This document shows positions 45,051 through 54,056 of a stretch of 64,000 nt of DNA, piece by piece (the stretch's first letter is position 1; the number at the start of each line of letters is the position of its first letter). The stretch spans positions 124,001 through 188,000 of the forward strand of contig JAXGQD010000005.1 in assembly GCA_040766665.1 (NCBI GenBank). The letters run 5' to 3'. The notes under the pieces were generated by a model, which was given only the letters and a program-made list of their open reading frames with translations, did no database searches and was not told the DNA's origin. The DNA is from JAXGQD01 sp040766665 (GTDB lineage: Bacteria; Bacillota; Clostridia; Saccharofermentanales; Fastidiosipilaceae). The position numbers and the translations under genes are program-made.

Positions 45051-45703
45051 ATAAAATACAAGAAAGTCCAGCGGAACGTTTCGCACGCATGAATTGCAGG
45101 GAAGAGGCTTTATGGCAGCAGGGCTATAAATACGTTGCCGGCGTTGATGAAGTCGGTCGCGGGCCCTTGGCCGGGCCGGTTTGTGTAGCAGCTTGTATTT
45201 TAGATCCTCAGCAAAGCATTCTTGGCCTGGACGATTCCAAAAAGCTCACTGCCAAAAAACGCCTGCTCTTAGTTGATGAAATAAAGCGAAAGGCTTTGGC
45301 TTATGCTGTCAAATTGGTGACACCGCACTATATTGACACCTATGGTATTAATGCGGCAATTCGTTTAGCCTGTAACGAAGCACTCCATGCTTTGGAACCA
45401 CAGGCCGATTATGCGCTTTTTGATTATGTCAGCTGGGAGCTGCCCATGCGCGGTGAGAAAGTCGTCAAAGGGGATGCCACTTGCAATTGCATCGCCGCAG
45501 CTTCAATCCTGGCCAAAGTCACACGAGACCGCTATATGCAGGAACAGGCACTGTTGTACCCGGAATATGGTTTTGATAGCAATGCCGGTTATGGTTCAAA
45601 AGCCCATGTAGAAGCAATCAGACAATTTGGGGCAACGAAAATCCATCGTATATCTTTTTTACAGAAGATACTGCTCCAACCACCAGAAGACAAAAAGCTA
45701 TGA
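45047..45703 (+). CDS. rnhB: Ribonuclease HII
   Basis: A 218-residue RNase H that removes ribonucleotides from DNA. The catalytic acids are in VAGVDEVGRGPLAGPV (Asp-Glu), LDDSKKLTAKKR and VVKGDATCNCIAAASILAKV. The length is typical. Start and stop both overlap the neighbours by 4 bases, so rbgA-rnhB-yraN are coupled. Confidence 0.97.
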   Translation: MNKIQESPAERFARMNCREEALWQQGYKYVAGVDEVGRGPLAGPVCVAACILDPQQSILGLDDSKKLTAKKRLLLVDEIKRKALAYAVKLVTPHYIDTYGINAAIRLACNEALHALEPQADYALFDYVSWELPMRGEKVVKGDATCNCIAAASILAKVTRDRYMQEQALLYPEYGFDSNAGYGSKAHVEAIRQFGATKIHRISFLQKILLQPPEDKKL

Positions 45704-46092
45704 GCTCGAGGCAAAAAGAGGCGGCGGCCAATTTGGGCAGACAGGCAGAAAGCTATTTTCGTCAGCTATTGAGGCGGGAAGGTTTTGCCATTTTACTGCA
45801 GAACTATCGCTGCCCGCGTCAGGGTGAAATAGATATCGTTGCACAACGCGGAAAAAGTCTGATATGTATTGAAGTCAAAGCCAGGACCGTGGCCGACCTG
45901 CAGTATGTTAGTAGGACGCAGGACGAAGCCTTGCTGACAAAAGCACAGAGCATTCGCATCAGGCGTTGCACCGAACAGCTTTTGGTGGAATACGGTCTAC
46001 GCAATGCGTATGAAGCAAATCACTACTTAGCCTCTTATTATGTGAACCGTGCCGGTGATTTGCTATATACCGATTTCGCAAGCATGGATTAA
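45700..46092 (+). CDS. yraN: UPF0102 (YraN) family putative nuclease
   Basis: A 130-residue protein with a restriction-endonuclease-like core: LGRQAESYFRQLL, CPRQGEIDIVAQRG and CIEVKART, giving the E-D-E-x-K set. UPF0102 proteins are common after rnhB and have no settled function. It is the last gene of the long operon. Confidence 0.9.
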   Translation: MSSRQKEAAANLGRQAESYFRQLLRREGFAILLQNYRCPRQGEIDIVAQRGKSLICIEVKARTVADLQYVSRTQDEALLTKAQSIRIRRCTEQLLVEYGLRNAYEANHYLASYYVNRAGDLLYTDFASMD

Positions 46093-46187
46093 GTTATCGC
46101 AGAAGTATGTGCTGTCGATATTTGTGACGATCCTAAAAAATCTTCGGAAAGCGTCCTATTAGCGTTTGTTTTTCAGCTTATCGATAC

Positions 46188-46216
46188 TTGTAGGAAACAG
46201 TGCTAAAGCATATAAT
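46188..46216 (+). promoter_or_regulatory. Promoter of the aspartate aminotransferase gene
   Basis: TTGTAG at 46188-46193 and TATAAT at 46211-46216 are separated by 17 bases. The -10 is consensus and the -35 moderate. The ATG follows 26 bases later, behind TTGGAGGAAG. Confidence 0.55.
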
Positions 46217-46242
46217 CTCTTTAGTTTTTTGGAGGAAGTAAG

Positions 46243-47526
46243 ATGTTAGTACATAGTGGATTAAATAAAGATGCGGCGCAGGCTGAACTGGCCAAACTGC
46301 AGGAAGCCTATGAAGGATATAAAGCGCTTGGTTTAAAACTGGATATGACACGCGGTAAACCCTGTCCTGAACAACTTGATATGGTTTGCGATATGGGTTT
46401 GGAACGCGCTTACACAAAAGCCGAATTGAAAGCAGCAGATGGCAGCGACAGCCGTAACTACGGGCAATTGATGGGCTTAGAAGAAGCGCGGGCGATTTTT
46501 GCCGAAATTCTTAAAATGCCCATTGAAAATGTCTTAGCGCACGGCAATGCCAGCTTAAACCTGATGTATGACTGTTTTGCCAGAGCCGTCAATTTTCCTT
46601 TACCCGGAATGCAAAGTGCTTGGGGAGACCCTCGTAAGATTAAAGTCATCTGTCCGGCTCCGGGTTATGACAGACATTTCGCTATCCCCGAATCCTTCGG
46701 CTGTGAGCTTATTTATGTGCCGATGACGGCGGCAGGTCCCGACATGGACAAAATAGAAGCGCTCTGTGCAGCAGATGAACAAATCAAAGCAATGTTCGTT
46801 GTGCCGGTATACTCTAATCCGGAAGGCATCATTTTTTCTGCCGAGACTTTAGAGCGTATGGCCAATATGAAAGCGGCACCCGACTTCCGTGTTTTCTACG
46901 ATAATGCCTACGTGGTGCATAACTTGGATGTCAATGATAAAGCACCTAAACATGATTTTTATGGCATGTGTGTGGCAGCCGGAAACGCCGATCGAGTCTT
47001 CGAGTTTGCTTCGACATCCAAGATGAGTTTCGCTGGTGCTGGGATTTCAGCTCTGGCTAGTTCTGAAAGTAACCTCAAATGGTTCTTGGATGGTATGAAG
47101 TACCAAACCATCGGGCCTGATAAAGTCAGGCAACTGCGTCATGCCAATTTCTTTAAAGAGAACGGGGGTATCGAAGCGGTGATGGCCAAACATGCCGCAA
47201 TTCTGGCACCAAAATTTGAGATTGTCTTGAATAAGCTGAAGGAAAATTTCGCCGACTCGGATTTGGTGAAATGGCATGAACCGAAAGGTGGCTATTTTAT
47301 CAGTATTGATCTTTTGCCCGGCCAAGCTCAGGCGGTCGTCGCGGCAGCGAAAGATTTAGGGGTTGCATTGACACCGGCCGGGGCTACTTTCCCCAATGGC
47401 AAAGACCCGCAGGACCGCAATATTCGTATTGCCCCGTCGTTCCCAAGCACGGATGAACTTGCACAAGCAATGGATGTGCTCTGCCTCTGTATCAAGGTTT
47501 GTGCTTTGAAAGCAATTTTGGCATAA
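46243..47526 (+). CDS. Aspartate aminotransferase, MocR-type (subgroup 1c-like)
   Basis: A 427-residue fold-type I PLP aminotransferase. LDMTRGKPCPEQLDM, GNASLNLMYD, CPAPGYDRHF, VVPVYSNPEGI, FYDNAYVVH and the PLP lysine region FASTSKMSFAGAGISA are typical of the group described as aspartate aminotransferases with a MocR-like sequence (Pfam PF12897). It would exchange amino groups between aspartate and 2-oxoglutarate. A strong ribosome site precedes the start, and a terminator lies between it and purB. Confidence 0.88.
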   Translation: MLVHSGLNKDAAQAELAKLQEAYEGYKALGLKLDMTRGKPCPEQLDMVCDMGLERAYTKAELKAADGSDSRNYGQLMGLEEARAIFAEILKMPIENVLAHGNASLNLMYDCFARAVNFPLPGMQSAWGDPRKIKVICPAPGYDRHFAIPESFGCELIYVPMTAAGPDMDKIEALCAADEQIKAMFVVPVYSNPEGIIFSAETLERMANMKAAPDFRVFYDNAYVVHNLDVNDKAPKHDFYGMCVAAGNADRVFEFASTSKMSFAGAGISALASSESNLKWFLDGMKYQTIGPDKVRQLRHANFFKENGGIEAVMAKHAAILAPKFEIVLNKLKENFADSDLVKWHEPKGGYFISIDLLPGQAQAVVAAAKDLGVALTPAGATFPNGKDPQDRNIRIAPSFPSTDELAQAMDVLCLCIKVCALKAILA

Positions 47527-47550
47527 TGAATGCCACCATATGACCCGTTA

Positions 47551-47581
47551 AACGCTACGTCGTATACACGTAGCGTTTTTT
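47551..47581 (+). terminator. Terminator between aminotransferase and purB
   Basis: AACGCTACGT at 47551-47560 pairs perfectly with ACGTAGCGTT at 47568-47577, followed by further Ts. It lies 20 bases before the purB start. Confidence 0.8.
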
Positions 47582-47601
47582 GCAGAAAGGATTAAAAGGA
47601 C

Positions 47602-49035
47602 ATGAATGATCGCTATGAAAGTCCCTTAAACAGTCGTTATGCTTCCAAAGAGATGCAATACCTCTTTTCGCCGGACAAGAAGTTCAGTACCTGGAGACGT
47701 TTATGGGTAGCTTTAGCCGAAACAGAGCAGGAATTGGGACTAAACATTAGCGATGCTCAAATAGCCGAACTGAAAGCCCATGTTGACGATATCAATTATG
47801 AGGTGGCCAAAGCACAGGAAGCCATTGTCAGGCACGATGTCATGGCGCATGTCCATGCTTATGGCGTGCAGTGCCCTCAGGCCAAAGGCATCATTCATTT
47901 AGGGGCCACTTCCTGTTATGTGGGGGACAATACCGATTTACTGTTGATGAAAGAAGGCTTAACATTACTTCGCTCACAATTGCTCTATGTGATTAAAGCT
48001 TTGGCGCGTTTTGCCGATGAGTATAAAAGTCTGCCCACCTTGGGTTTTACTCACTTTCAAGCAGCTCAGCCGGTGACAGTTGGTAAGAGGGCCACACTCT
48101 GGTTACAGGATCTAATCTTTGATTTGGAGGACCTGGACTATGTGCTACAGAGTTTAAAGTTTCTAGGTTCTAAGGGAACGACCGGTACGCAGGCTAGTTT
48201 TATGGAGCTCTTCAATGGGGATGAAGAGAAGTGTCGGCAGCTGGATTTACGCATTGCACAAAAAATGGGCTTTTCTGAGGTCTATGCCGTTTCCGGACAG
48301 ACCTATTCAAGAAAAATCGACAGCCGGGTTTTACAGGTTTTGGCAGGTATTGCGCAAAGCGCGCACAAATTCTCCAATGATTTGCGCTTGTTGCAGCACC
48401 TGAAAGAAGTAGAAGAACCCTTTGAGAAACAGCAGATCGGTTCCTCAGCCATGGCCTATAAACGAAATCCGATGCGCAGTGAACGCATTGCTTCACTCTC
48501 TCGTTATGTCATGAGTGTCCTGACGAATCCAATGCAAACGGCTGCCACTCAGTGGTTTGAGCGTACTTTGGACGACTCTGCCAACAAACGCATCGCCGTT
48601 CCTGAAGCTTTTCTGGCCACGGATGCTATCTTGGGCATATACGGTAACGTTGTGGAAGCCTTGGTCGTCTATCCTGAAGTCATTCACAAGCATTTGATGG
48701 AAGAACTGCCCTTTATGGCGAGCGAAAACATCATGATGGAGGCCGTGAAGCGCGGGGGAGACCGACAGGAATTACACGAGAAGATTCGTAGTCATGCTAT
48801 GGCTGCCGGTAACGAAGTAAAGGGTTTCGGTCGTCCCAACGACCTGTTGCAGCGCATTGCCGCCGACAGCTCATTCCAGATAGATAAAGGCGACTTAGAA
48901 GCCTTGATGAATCCGGATTTGTATATCGGCCGCGCGCCGGGACAGGTAAGGGATTTTTTGACAAGTGTAGTGAATCCATTACTCGAGCGGGAAGCAGATC
49001 AGATCCCTTTAAAGGGTGCGAAACTCACGGTTTAA
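47602..49035 (+). CDS. purB: Adenylosuccinate lyase
   Basis: A 477-residue enzyme of the fumarase/aspartase superfamily. It acts twice in purine synthesis, on SAICAR and on adenylosuccinate. The N-terminal RYASKEMQYLFSPDKKFSTW and the catalytic His region IVRHDVMAHVHAY are present, and the family signature is SSAMAYKRNPMRSERI. The length is that of the longer PurB form (about 475) found in Clostridia. AAAGGA precedes the ATG. Confidence 0.96.
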   Translation: MNDRYESPLNSRYASKEMQYLFSPDKKFSTWRRLWVALAETEQELGLNISDAQIAELKAHVDDINYEVAKAQEAIVRHDVMAHVHAYGVQCPQAKGIIHLGATSCYVGDNTDLLLMKEGLTLLRSQLLYVIKALARFADEYKSLPTLGFTHFQAAQPVTVGKRATLWLQDLIFDLEDLDYVLQSLKFLGSKGTTGTQASFMELFNGDEEKCRQLDLRIAQKMGFSEVYAVSGQTYSRKIDSRVLQVLAGIAQSAHKFSNDLRLLQHLKEVEEPFEKQQIGSSAMAYKRNPMRSERIASLSRYVMSVLTNPMQTAATQWFERTLDDSANKRIAVPEAFLATDAILGIYGNVVEALVVYPEVIHKHLMEELPFMASENIMMEAVKRGGDRQELHEKIRSHAMAAGNEVKGFGRPNDLLQRIAADSSFQIDKGDLEALMNPDLYIGRAPGQVRDFLTSVVNPLLEREADQIPLKGAKLTV

Positions 49036-49158
49036 AGCTGAATTTGGCCCAATCGGTCTAAGCGAACCCATGAATCGGACAATTTTGAAGAAGAAATTCT
49101 GAAAATCAACAGTTTAAGACGTTTCCTTAACAGAATAAACATGATAGAATCAACTAAT

Positions 49159-49171
49159 GACATCAGATGTC
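49159..49171 (+). promoter_or_regulatory. Palindrome upstream of the gntR-type gene
   Basis: GACATC-A-GATGTC is a perfect 6-1-6 palindrome, immediately followed by TTGACA at 49172-49177. It lies 39 bases before the regulator ATG and is a candidate autoregulatory operator. Confidence 0.45.
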
Positions 49172-49209
49172 TTGACATAGTGTTGTATTTATTTTTGGAG
49201 GATAGATGA

Positions 49210-49941
49210 ATGCGGCTTGATAAACGAAGCAGTGTGCCGTTATATGCTCAGTTAAAAGAACTGCTGAGTGAGCGGATTGAAAGCGGTGAATACGCACCGG
49301 GCGAAAAGATTCCCACCGAACTTGCTCTTTGTGCCGAACTGGAATTATCCAGACCTACCGTTAGACAAGCCATCGCGGAATTAGTCGCCGAAGGCATGTT
49401 GGTCATTATGAAAGGCAAAGGGACCTACGTTTCATCAGAACCTGCGCGTGTCATTCTTGATCATTTCAACGGCTTCAGTTTCTCGTTTTTAGCAGGCAAA
49501 AGCATCGAAGAGAAGCAATTCTTGGATTATACGCTGGCGAAACGCTTGCCGGCCGATGTCGCTTCCGCATTCGGAAAAAACAATGTACCGGAATGCTATG
49601 AAATCGCCTGGACGTATCAGGAAGATGCGGTTTACGCTTTTGCCGTTTCATATATACCCCAACAAATGTTCCCCGGACTCGATGAGTCCATTCGTCAGGG
49701 CAAGAGAATGATTGATATTACGGCGAACCGTTATGCGTACCTGCCCCAACGTGTCAACCATCGCCTTTATGTACGTCCGGCGGATGCCGAAGAAGCCCGT
49801 ATTCTCGACGTTTCCAGAGGCGCGCCCGTTTTGGTGAGCCAAGCGGTTTTACTCTCACGCAGCGGACAACCCTGCGAAATCAATACGACTGTCATGCGTG
49901 GTGAGCGCGTATTATTAAATTTTGAAGCTTTGGGCAGATAG
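49210..49941 (+). CDS. GntR family transcriptional regulator (HutC subfamily)
   Basis: A 243-residue regulator. The N-terminal winged helix (VPLYAQLKELLSERIESG, PGEKIPTELALCAELELSRP, KGKGTYVSS) is followed by a UTRA-type effector domain of about 160 residues, as in HutC/PhnF/NagR proteins. TTGGAGGA precedes the ATG. Cysteine desulfurase and thiI follow on the same strand after 29 bases, so it might control sulfur or cysteine use, but HutC-type regulators usually sense small metabolites such as sugars or amino acids. Confidence 0.9.
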   Translation: MRLDKRSSVPLYAQLKELLSERIESGEYAPGEKIPTELALCAELELSRPTVRQAIAELVAEGMLVIMKGKGTYVSSEPARVILDHFNGFSFSFLAGKSIEEKQFLDYTLAKRLPADVASAFGKNNVPECYEIAWTYQEDAVYAFAVSYIPQQMFPGLDESIRQGKRMIDITANRYAYLPQRVNHRLYVRPADAEEARILDVSRGAPVLVSQAVLLSRSGQPCEINTTVMRGERVLLNFEALGR

Positions 49942-49970
49942 GCTCAGCCGCTGCCATAACCGAGGGTTAA

Positions 49971-51113
49971 ATGATATATCTTGATCATGCGGCTTCCACG
50001 TATCCTTATGTGGAAGTCATTCATTTGTTTAGAGATTCGCTGGGGGAGGCTTTTGCCAATCCTTCCGCTGCTCATCGCTTAGGCTTGCAGGAAGAGCTGA
50101 AGATTAAGGACGCCAAAAATCGTCTGGCCAAAGTGTTACATTGTGAGGCCGGTGAGTTGATATTGTGCTCTGGCGCAACGGAAGCAGCAAATATGGCCAT
50201 CAAAGGTTACTTAAACGCGAATCGTCACAGTGGCAAAAAGGTGCTGGTCACAGCAGCAGAACATGCTGCCGTCTATCAAACGGCTAAGTTTATTTGCGCA
50301 AAACTCCAGCTGGAATTTTGCGAGATTGCTCTGAATAGGGACGGTACTGTCGATCTGGCAGATTTGGCACAGCAGCTCAATCAGGAATGTGCCTTTGTTT
50401 GTGTCATGGCGGTTAATAATGAAACCGGTGCTGTGAATGATTTACATGCGGTCACTCGTTTATTGCACGAAAAAGCACCACAGGCCAAACTCTGTGTTGA
50501 CTACGTTCAGGCACTGTGCAAAGCGGAGCTGAATCTGCGTCAGGCTGCGGTGGACTTCGGTATTTTTTCGGGCCATAAAGTCCACGCACCGAAAGGTGTC
50601 GGCATGCTATACGTAAAGAAAGGCACCCGCATTGAGCCGCTCCTGCATGGTGGAGGGCACCAGGGAGGTCTGCGCTCCGGAACCGAAAATGCGTTATTTG
50701 CAGAAGCCTTGGCTATAGCGGTGGAGCATGGTACGAGAAACCTGCGGGCAGACCGAGAAAAAGTCGCAAAGCTGCGACGGATTTTTATGGAGCATTTAGA
50801 CGAGTCGCTTTACTGTGTGAACTCAGCAACGGACGCTAGTCCCTGGATCTTGAATCTTTCCTTTGAGGGGGTCAAAGGGGAGACTCTTTTGCATGCCTTA
50901 GCCGATCAGGAGACTTACATTTCACAAGCATCTTCCTGCCATTCAAAAGCACCACACAGCCATGTATTAAAAGCCATGAAACTCTCTGTCTCACGCATGG
51001 AATCGGCTGTCCGCGTCAGTTTTGACGCTTCACAGTCAGAAGCAGACATAGAAAAAGCTTCCGGACAGATCAATGAACTAGTCCGCGCTTTGCGAAGAAT
51101 AAGTAAAAGATAA
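49971..51113 (+). CDS. Cysteine desulfurase (NifS/IscS-like)
   Basis: A 380-residue PLP enzyme that takes sulfur from cysteine. MIYLDHAASTYP at the start, CSGATEAANMAIKG, VNNETGAVND and the PLP lysine in FSGHKVHAPKGVG are present. The persulfide cysteine is in SQASSCHSKAPHSHV. It is encoded 13 bases before thiI, which suggests it is the dedicated sulfur donor for 4-thiouridine and possibly thiamine synthesis. Confidence 0.94.
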   Translation: MIYLDHAASTYPYVEVIHLFRDSLGEAFANPSAAHRLGLQEELKIKDAKNRLAKVLHCEAGELILCSGATEAANMAIKGYLNANRHSGKKVLVTAAEHAAVYQTAKFICAKLQLEFCEIALNRDGTVDLADLAQQLNQECAFVCVMAVNNETGAVNDLHAVTRLLHEKAPQAKLCVDYVQALCKAELNLRQAAVDFGIFSGHKVHAPKGVGMLYVKKGTRIEPLLHGGGHQGGLRSGTENALFAEALAIAVEHGTRNLRADREKVAKLRRIFMEHLDESLYCVNSATDASPWILNLSFEGVKGETLLHALADQETYISQASSCHSKAPHSHVLKAMKLSVSRMESAVRVSFDASQSEADIEKASGQINELVRALRRISKR

Positions 51114-51126
51114 GGAAACAATAGAA

Positions 51127-52359
51127 TTGTCAGAACTTCAGGAATATCCACAGCCTTCAGCAGTTTGCCCTGCGCATGCACCCTTGATTTTAGCCAGCCT
51201 GGGTGAGATCGCATTAAAAGGTTTAAACCGACGCCATTTTGAGCAACGTTTGTTTGCCAATTTGCGTCGCCGCTTAGATAAAATCGCTGCATATAGAGTG
51301 CGTCAGAGTGATTCACGTATATGGATTGAACCTCAGGATGAGCAGGCTGTCGCCGCGCTAGATGAAGCCTTAGATGTCGCAACAAGCGTATTCGGGCTTG
51401 TTTCCGCAGCCCGTGTGATGCGTTACGAAGCTTTGGGTTCTTTGTCCGATATTCTGGCCGCTTGCATTGATTATGCAGAGCGCTTCATCGCTGATGGGAG
51501 CCGGCGGCGATTTAAAGCGGAAGCAAAACGTGGTGATAAACGTTTGCCTTATCCTTCGCCTCAACTGGTGAAAGATGTGGGGGCTTGCCTCCTGGATCGT
51601 TATCCGGAATGGTCGGTCGATGTGAAAACACCAGATTTTATTTTGAATTTGGAATTACGTGATGCGCTGTATATTTATCATGAAAAGCAAGCCGGTGTGA
51701 AAGGCTTACCGATAGGCACCTCGGGCAAAGCAATGCTGCTTTTATCCGGTGGCATTGACAGTCCTGTTGCGGGCTATATGATGGCCGCGAGAGGTGTGGA
51801 GCTGGAAGCGATTTACTTTCACACCTATCCTTACACCAGCGATAGGGCCAAAGAAAAGGTCCTCGATTTGGGCCGAATCCTTTGCGACTATATCGGTAGA
51901 TTAAAACTTCATGTTGTGGATTTCACGGACATTCAGTTAAGCCTTAATGAAAAAGTGCCTCAGGAGATGATGACGATCGTCATGCGTCGCGTCATGATGC
52001 GCATAGCTGCCGCTTTAGCAGAACGTCAACACTGTATCTCTCTGATTACCGGTGAGAGCCTGGGACAAGTGGCCAGTCAAACCAGCGAAGCCTTGGCAAC
52101 AACAGATATTGTTTCGGAAAAAGTGGTTTTCAGACCGCTCATCGGTATCGATAAAGATGAAACCATTGCCTTGGCGAGGAAAATCGGCACCTTTGAGACT
52201 TCGATTTTGCCCTACGAAGATTGCTGCACGGTGTTTGTGGCCAAGCATCCGCGCACACGACCAAGTCTAAAAGATGCCACAGAGGCTGAACGAGATTTAG
52301 ACATCGAAGCATTGGTACAGGAAGGTTTGGAAAAAATCGAGACGATCCTTTTGCCATAG
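51127..52359 (+). CDS. thiI: tRNA 4-thiouridine synthetase ThiI
   Basis: A 410-residue protein with THUMP domain (about residues 60-170) and PP-loop ATPase (LLLSGGIDSPVAGYMMAARG). It makes s4U8 in tRNA. The C-terminal rhodanese domain of E. coli ThiI is absent, as in Bacillus, where NifZ supplies the persulfide directly. The desulfurase gene next door fits that model. The start is a TTG at 51127; ALKGLNRRHFEQRL is the conserved opening. Further motifs are VTGESLGQVASQT and PYEDCCTVF. Confidence 0.94.
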   Translation: MSELQEYPQPSAVCPAHAPLILASLGEIALKGLNRRHFEQRLFANLRRRLDKIAAYRVRQSDSRIWIEPQDEQAVAALDEALDVATSVFGLVSAARVMRYEALGSLSDILAACIDYAERFIADGSRRRFKAEAKRGDKRLPYPSPQLVKDVGACLLDRYPEWSVDVKTPDFILNLELRDALYIYHEKQAGVKGLPIGTSGKAMLLLSGGIDSPVAGYMMAARGVELEAIYFHTYPYTSDRAKEKVLDLGRILCDYIGRLKLHVVDFTDIQLSLNEKVPQEMMTIVMRRVMMRIAAALAERQHCISLITGESLGQVASQTSEALATTDIVSEKVVFRPLIGIDKDETIALARKIGTFETSILPYEDCCTVFVAKHPRTRPSLKDATEAERDLDIEALVQEGLEKIETILLP

Positions 52360-52371
52360 AAGGGAAGGGCC

Positions 52372-52695
52372 ATGAGCAGAAAAATGACAGAAGTAGAATT
52401 TGAAGACCTGCAGTTGAGCTACTTTAAAGAGGGAGCCGCTTTGGAACGCTATGAGGCGGTTCATGAGCGTTTTGAAACTCAGGTTAGAAACGCGATTCGC
52501 CTGCGGGACCGGGCGCGCTCAGGTTTAAGCAATGAACAGATTTCCATTACCCTATATGGCTGGATGCAAAAGTATTTAGCCGTTACAAAACGTTATGAGT
52601 ATATCGAAGATATAGAGCTCAACGATAAAAAGGGACGTATCATCGTCGACTATATTGAGGGAGAACTGCGTTTCGAGGAAAGCCGGGATGATTGA
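52372..52695 (+). CDS. Hypothetical protein, 107 residues
   Basis: A small charged soluble protein with GAAGGG upstream of the ATG, 12 bases after thiI. It is predicted helical (EVEFEDLQLSYFKEGAALER) with an acidic C-terminus. I do not recognise a family, and no metal or membrane motif is visible. Co-transcription with thiI is likely but its role is unknown. Confidence 0.55.
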   Translation: MSRKMTEVEFEDLQLSYFKEGAALERYEAVHERFETQVRNAIRLRDRARSGLSNEQISITLYGWMQKYLAVTKRYEYIEDIELNDKKGRIIVDYIEGELRFEESRDD

Positions 52696-52801
52696 GCACA
52701 AAAGCTGAATATTTAAAAAGACATCTGATTTAAGCAGTTGTTGTTTTGAATAAATAGTGCCAAAATAAGCAACGTAATTTGCAAAACAAGGAGAGATTGA
52801 C

Positions 52802-54049
52802 ATGCTTTATCCACACATCAGAGAGACGGATCCGGAAACATATACAGCGATTCTGGATGAAATCGGACGTCAACAGACTAAGATTGAATTGATTGCTTCC
52901 GAAAATTTTGTCAGTGAAGCGGTGCTGGAAGCCGCCGGTTCGCCTTTGACAAACAAGTACGCGGAAGGCTATCCCGGGAAGCGTTATTATGGTGGCTGTG
53001 AGTATGTGGATGTGGTGGAGAATCTTGCGATCGAACGAATCAAGCAATTATTCGGCGCCGAACATGCCAATGTGCAACCGCATTCCGGGGCACAAGCCAA
53101 TTCAGCGGTTTTTCTGGCCGTGCTTAAACCCGGTGACAAGATTCTCGGTATGGATCTGAACCATGGTGGTCATCTTACGCACGGCATGGCCAAGAACTTT
53201 TCCGGTCTTTATTTTGAAGCACATGCTTATCAAGTCAGTGCCGTTGATGCGAAAATCGACTACGAAGCATTAGCTGCCAAAGCCAAAGAAGTACAGCCTA
53301 AGATGATTATCGCCGGTGCCAGTGCGTACCCACGCATCATCGATTTTGCCAAATTCAGAGAAATCGCCGACAGCGTCGGAGCTTACCTCTTTGTGGACAT
53401 GGCCCATATCGCCGGTTTAGTAGCGGCAGGCTTGCATCCCAATCCGGTGCCTTACGCTGACTTTGTCACCACAACGACGCATAAAACGCTGCGCGGCCCA
53501 CGTGGCGGTGTCATCCTCTGTAAAGCCGAATACGCCAAAATGATTGATTCTGCGGTGTTTCCGGGCACTCAGGGCGGACCCTTGATGCATATCATTGCCG
53601 CAAAAGCCGTCGCTTTTAAAGAGGCTCTGAGCCCTGAATTTAAGAGCTATCAAGCTCAGATTATTAAGAATGCCCATGCTCTGGCCGAGGGTTTAATGAA
53701 ACGCGGGGTGAAGTTGGTTTCTGACGGCACCGACAACCATCTGATGCTCCTGGATCTGAGTGAAACCGGTGTAAGCGGCAAAGAATTACAACATCGTTTG
53801 GATGAAGTGAATATCACCGCAAATAAAAACAGCATCCCCTTCGACCAGGCGAAGCCTTTTGTCACCAGTGGTTTGCGTGTGGGCAGTGCGGCGGTTACCC
53901 AACGTGGCTTTATTGAAGAAGATATGGACAAAGTCGCAGAACTGATTGCCGCTACCTTGTTTGATTATGAAAATTCGGCTGAGAAGGTGAAAGAAGAGGT
54001 AGCCTTGCTCTGTAAGAAATATCCCCTGTATCCTGATTTTGTAGTATAA
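52802..54049 (+). CDS. glyA: Serine hydroxymethyltransferase
   Basis: A 415-residue PLP enzyme that converts serine and tetrahydrofolate to glycine and methylene-THF. It has IELIASENFVSEAV, NKYAEGYPGKRYYGG, VQPHSGAQANSAV, and the PLP lysine in TTTHKTLRGPRGG. AAGGAGAG precedes the ATG. The length is standard. rarA follows after 7 bases. Confidence 0.98.
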   Translation: MLYPHIRETDPETYTAILDEIGRQQTKIELIASENFVSEAVLEAAGSPLTNKYAEGYPGKRYYGGCEYVDVVENLAIERIKQLFGAEHANVQPHSGAQANSAVFLAVLKPGDKILGMDLNHGGHLTHGMAKNFSGLYFEAHAYQVSAVDAKIDYEALAAKAKEVQPKMIIAGASAYPRIIDFAKFREIADSVGAYLFVDMAHIAGLVAAGLHPNPVPYADFVTTTTHKTLRGPRGGVILCKAEYAKMIDSAVFPGTQGGPLMHIIAAKAVAFKEALSPEFKSYQAQIIKNAHALAEGLMKRGVKLVSDGTDNHLMLLDLSETGVSGKELQHRLDEVNITANKNSIPFDQAKPFVTSGLRVGSAAVTQRGFIEEDMDKVAELIAATLFDYENSAEKVKEEVALLCKKYPLYPDFVV

Positions 54050-54056
54050 ATAGAGT

